64,000 bases of DNA from Anderseniella sp. Alg231-50 (GTDB taxonomy: Bacteria > Pseudomonadota > Alphaproteobacteria > Rhizobiales > Aestuariivirgaceae): contig NZ_LT703003.1 in NCBI RefSeq assembly GCF_900149695.1, positions 1,054,001 through 1,118,000 on the forward strand. Direction: 5' to 3'. Shown one piece after another: positions 63,045 through 64,000 of the stretch (positions are counted from its first letter, which is position 1; every line of letters starts with the position of its first letter). The notes beneath the pieces are model-generated. The model was given only the letters and a program-made list of their open reading frames with translations. It was not told the origin of the DNA and searched no databases. The translations under genes were made by a program, and so were the position numbers.

Positions 63045-64000
63045 ATGTTCAACAGATCGAAATCAATTGCCGTGATCATGCTTGGGTTTGCCAGCATTGG
63101 TTTTCCTGCAGCAGTGTCGGCTAGCGACTATGATGATGTTTTCCGGGAAAGGTATGATTCTCCTGAAGATGTTGGCGTGCTGGGACGGTTTGTGTCGAAA
63201 GCGGTCGAGGTCGGACAGTACGACCAGGCAATCTCCACACTTGAACAGCACCTGGTGAAATATCCGCGTGATGCCAGGGCGCGGCTGAACCTTGCCAGCA
63301 TATACACCAATGTCGGATCATGGGAGCTCGCCGCGCGGAACCTGGAAGTTGCGCTTTCGGTTGGTGACCTGACACCTGAAGAGACCAAACAGGCCGAGGA
63401 ACTTGCCGGTAAGGTAAAGGGCGCGCTGAGTGGATTTGAGTGGGTGCTCGATCTGACCGTCGGCATCCGGTCGAAATGGATCGATGTCGAAGACCGGAAC
63501 AACGAATGGCGAGACCGGCAGGACTGGAACCCGTTTGCTGCCGTCAACACGGCGCTGAAAATCGACCTGGATACGCCGTTGGATGATGTGCTGGTGATTT
63601 CAGCGTCCGGGCTGGTGGAACGCCGCTACGAAGACATCAACCAGGGTGCAGGCGATCCGTTTGACGGGTTCAGCTTGACCGACGGCATCTATGCGCATCA
63701 TCGCGGCCGGATCGCCGCAACGCTGGACAAGGGCATACCGGTGGTGGAACTGGATGCGATGCGTATCCAGATCTCCGCGTTCGGGCAGTTCCGCACATAC
63801 AACCCGAGCGTGACCGAGGTTGCATTGGGCACATCAGTGCGTGCAATCGTGCAACCGTCCGTTGACACATCGTTTTATGGCGAGGTTTCCTATGCCAATC
63901 TGAGCCAGTCGAACAATCTGAGCGCCGAACACCGGTTCGGAGCCGAGGTCGGCGCCAGCAGACGACTGACGGCAGAACACACAGTTGGCATGGCGGCGCG
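63045..64000 (+). CDS. TPR plus outer-membrane beta-barrel-like protein (partial)
   Basis: Open to the right edge, so the 3' end is missing (about 318 codons seen). ATG 63045 begins a signal peptide (MFNRSKSIAVIMLGFASIGF ... SA); ATG 63027 is also possible. The mature part has about two TPR units (QYDQAISTLEQHLVKYPRDA, ARLNLASIYTNVGSWELAARN in parts), then from about residue 125 alternating polar/aromatic strands (WVLDLTVGIRSKW, VVELDAMRIQISAFGQF, TSFYGEVSYANLSQ) as in outer-membrane barrels. The layout recalls Slam-type or porin-like exporters; function not certain. Confidence 0.62.
   Translation, partial: MFNRSKSIAVIMLGFASIGFPAAVSASDYDDVFRERYDSPEDVGVLGRFVSKAVEVGQYDQAISTLEQHLVKYPRDARARLNLASIYTNVGSWELAARNLEVALSVGDLTPEETKQAEELAGKVKGALSGFEWVLDLTVGIRSKWIDVEDRNNEWRDRQDWNPFAAVNTALKIDLDTPLDDVLVISASGLVERRYEDINQGAGDPFDGFSLTDGIYAHHRGRIAATLDKGIPVVELDAMRIQISAFGQFRTYNPSVTEVALGTSVRAIVQPSVDTSFYGEVSYANLSQSNNLSAEHRFGAEVGASRRLTAEHTVGMAA

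Overview
The window reads as a chromosomal segment of an alphaproteobacterium, most likely Hyphomicrobiales (Rhizobiales). The basis is gene content and order: parB next to holA-lptE-leuS, a CenR-type regulator, ftsK-lolA-xthA, glnK-amtB beside tesB and a UbiH-type hydroxylase, a very large NAD-glutamate dehydrogenase, the purH/heparinase-like/rsmB/htpX block, an SDHAF4-like protein, and possible CtrA and sigma-54 sites. About 50 protein genes and one tRNA are supported. No rRNA, CRISPR array, insertion sequence or integrase was seen. The genus cannot be told from the sequence alone.

Region 1 (1-19.3 kb) is housekeeping: chromosome partition (parB), replication clamp loading (holA), LPS transport (lptE), leucyl-tRNA synthetase, PLP homeostasis (yggS), an L,D-transpeptidase-like protein, envelope response regulator CenR, a cyclic-nucleotide-binding protein, exonuclease III, LolA, FtsK, the ammonium transporter/PII pair, TesB, a UbiH-type hydroxylase, a DUF971/Trm112/LON-like/thioredoxin-TPR cluster, a tRNA-editing deacylase and tRNA-Gly(GCC).

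Region 2 (19.4-27 kb) is accessory: an FkbM methyltransferase, a second methyltransferase, a twitch/SPASM-type radical SAM protein, then a tightly coupled run of a PqqD-like protein with an unusual acidic tail, an HPr-kinase-like P-loop protein, two GT2 glycosyltransferases and an NTP_transf_5 nucleotidyltransferase. The kinase/nucleotidyltransferase pairing resembles tailoring enzymes of lasso peptides, but no lasso cyclase or peptidase is present.

Region 3 (27.3-39.2 kb) is the most interesting part. It encodes a free-standing adenylation enzyme whose specificity residues read out as the EntF-type serine code, a lone carrier protein, an MBOAT acyltransferase, and a polytopic membrane protein fused to a periplasmic SGNH-like domain. 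Together they supply the parts of a Dlt/Alm-like aminoacyl-transfer system, here predicted to move serine to an envelope acceptor. The adenylation gene is separated from the others by a three-gene signalling block on the opposite strand: a PAS histidine kinase, an Rcp1-like response regulator and a REC-GGDEF-EAL protein.

Region 4 (39.2-64 kb) returns to housekeeping: prfC, an AhpD-like protein, NAD-GDH, a UPF0145 protein, purH, a heparinase-family protein, rsmB, htpX, an SDHAF4-like protein, argG, a secreted BNR/ankyrin protein, a DUF6881 protein, typA, an M3 peptidase, a secreted unknown, ppa, folD, yggT, and a TPR/outer-membrane-barrel-like gene cut by the right edge.
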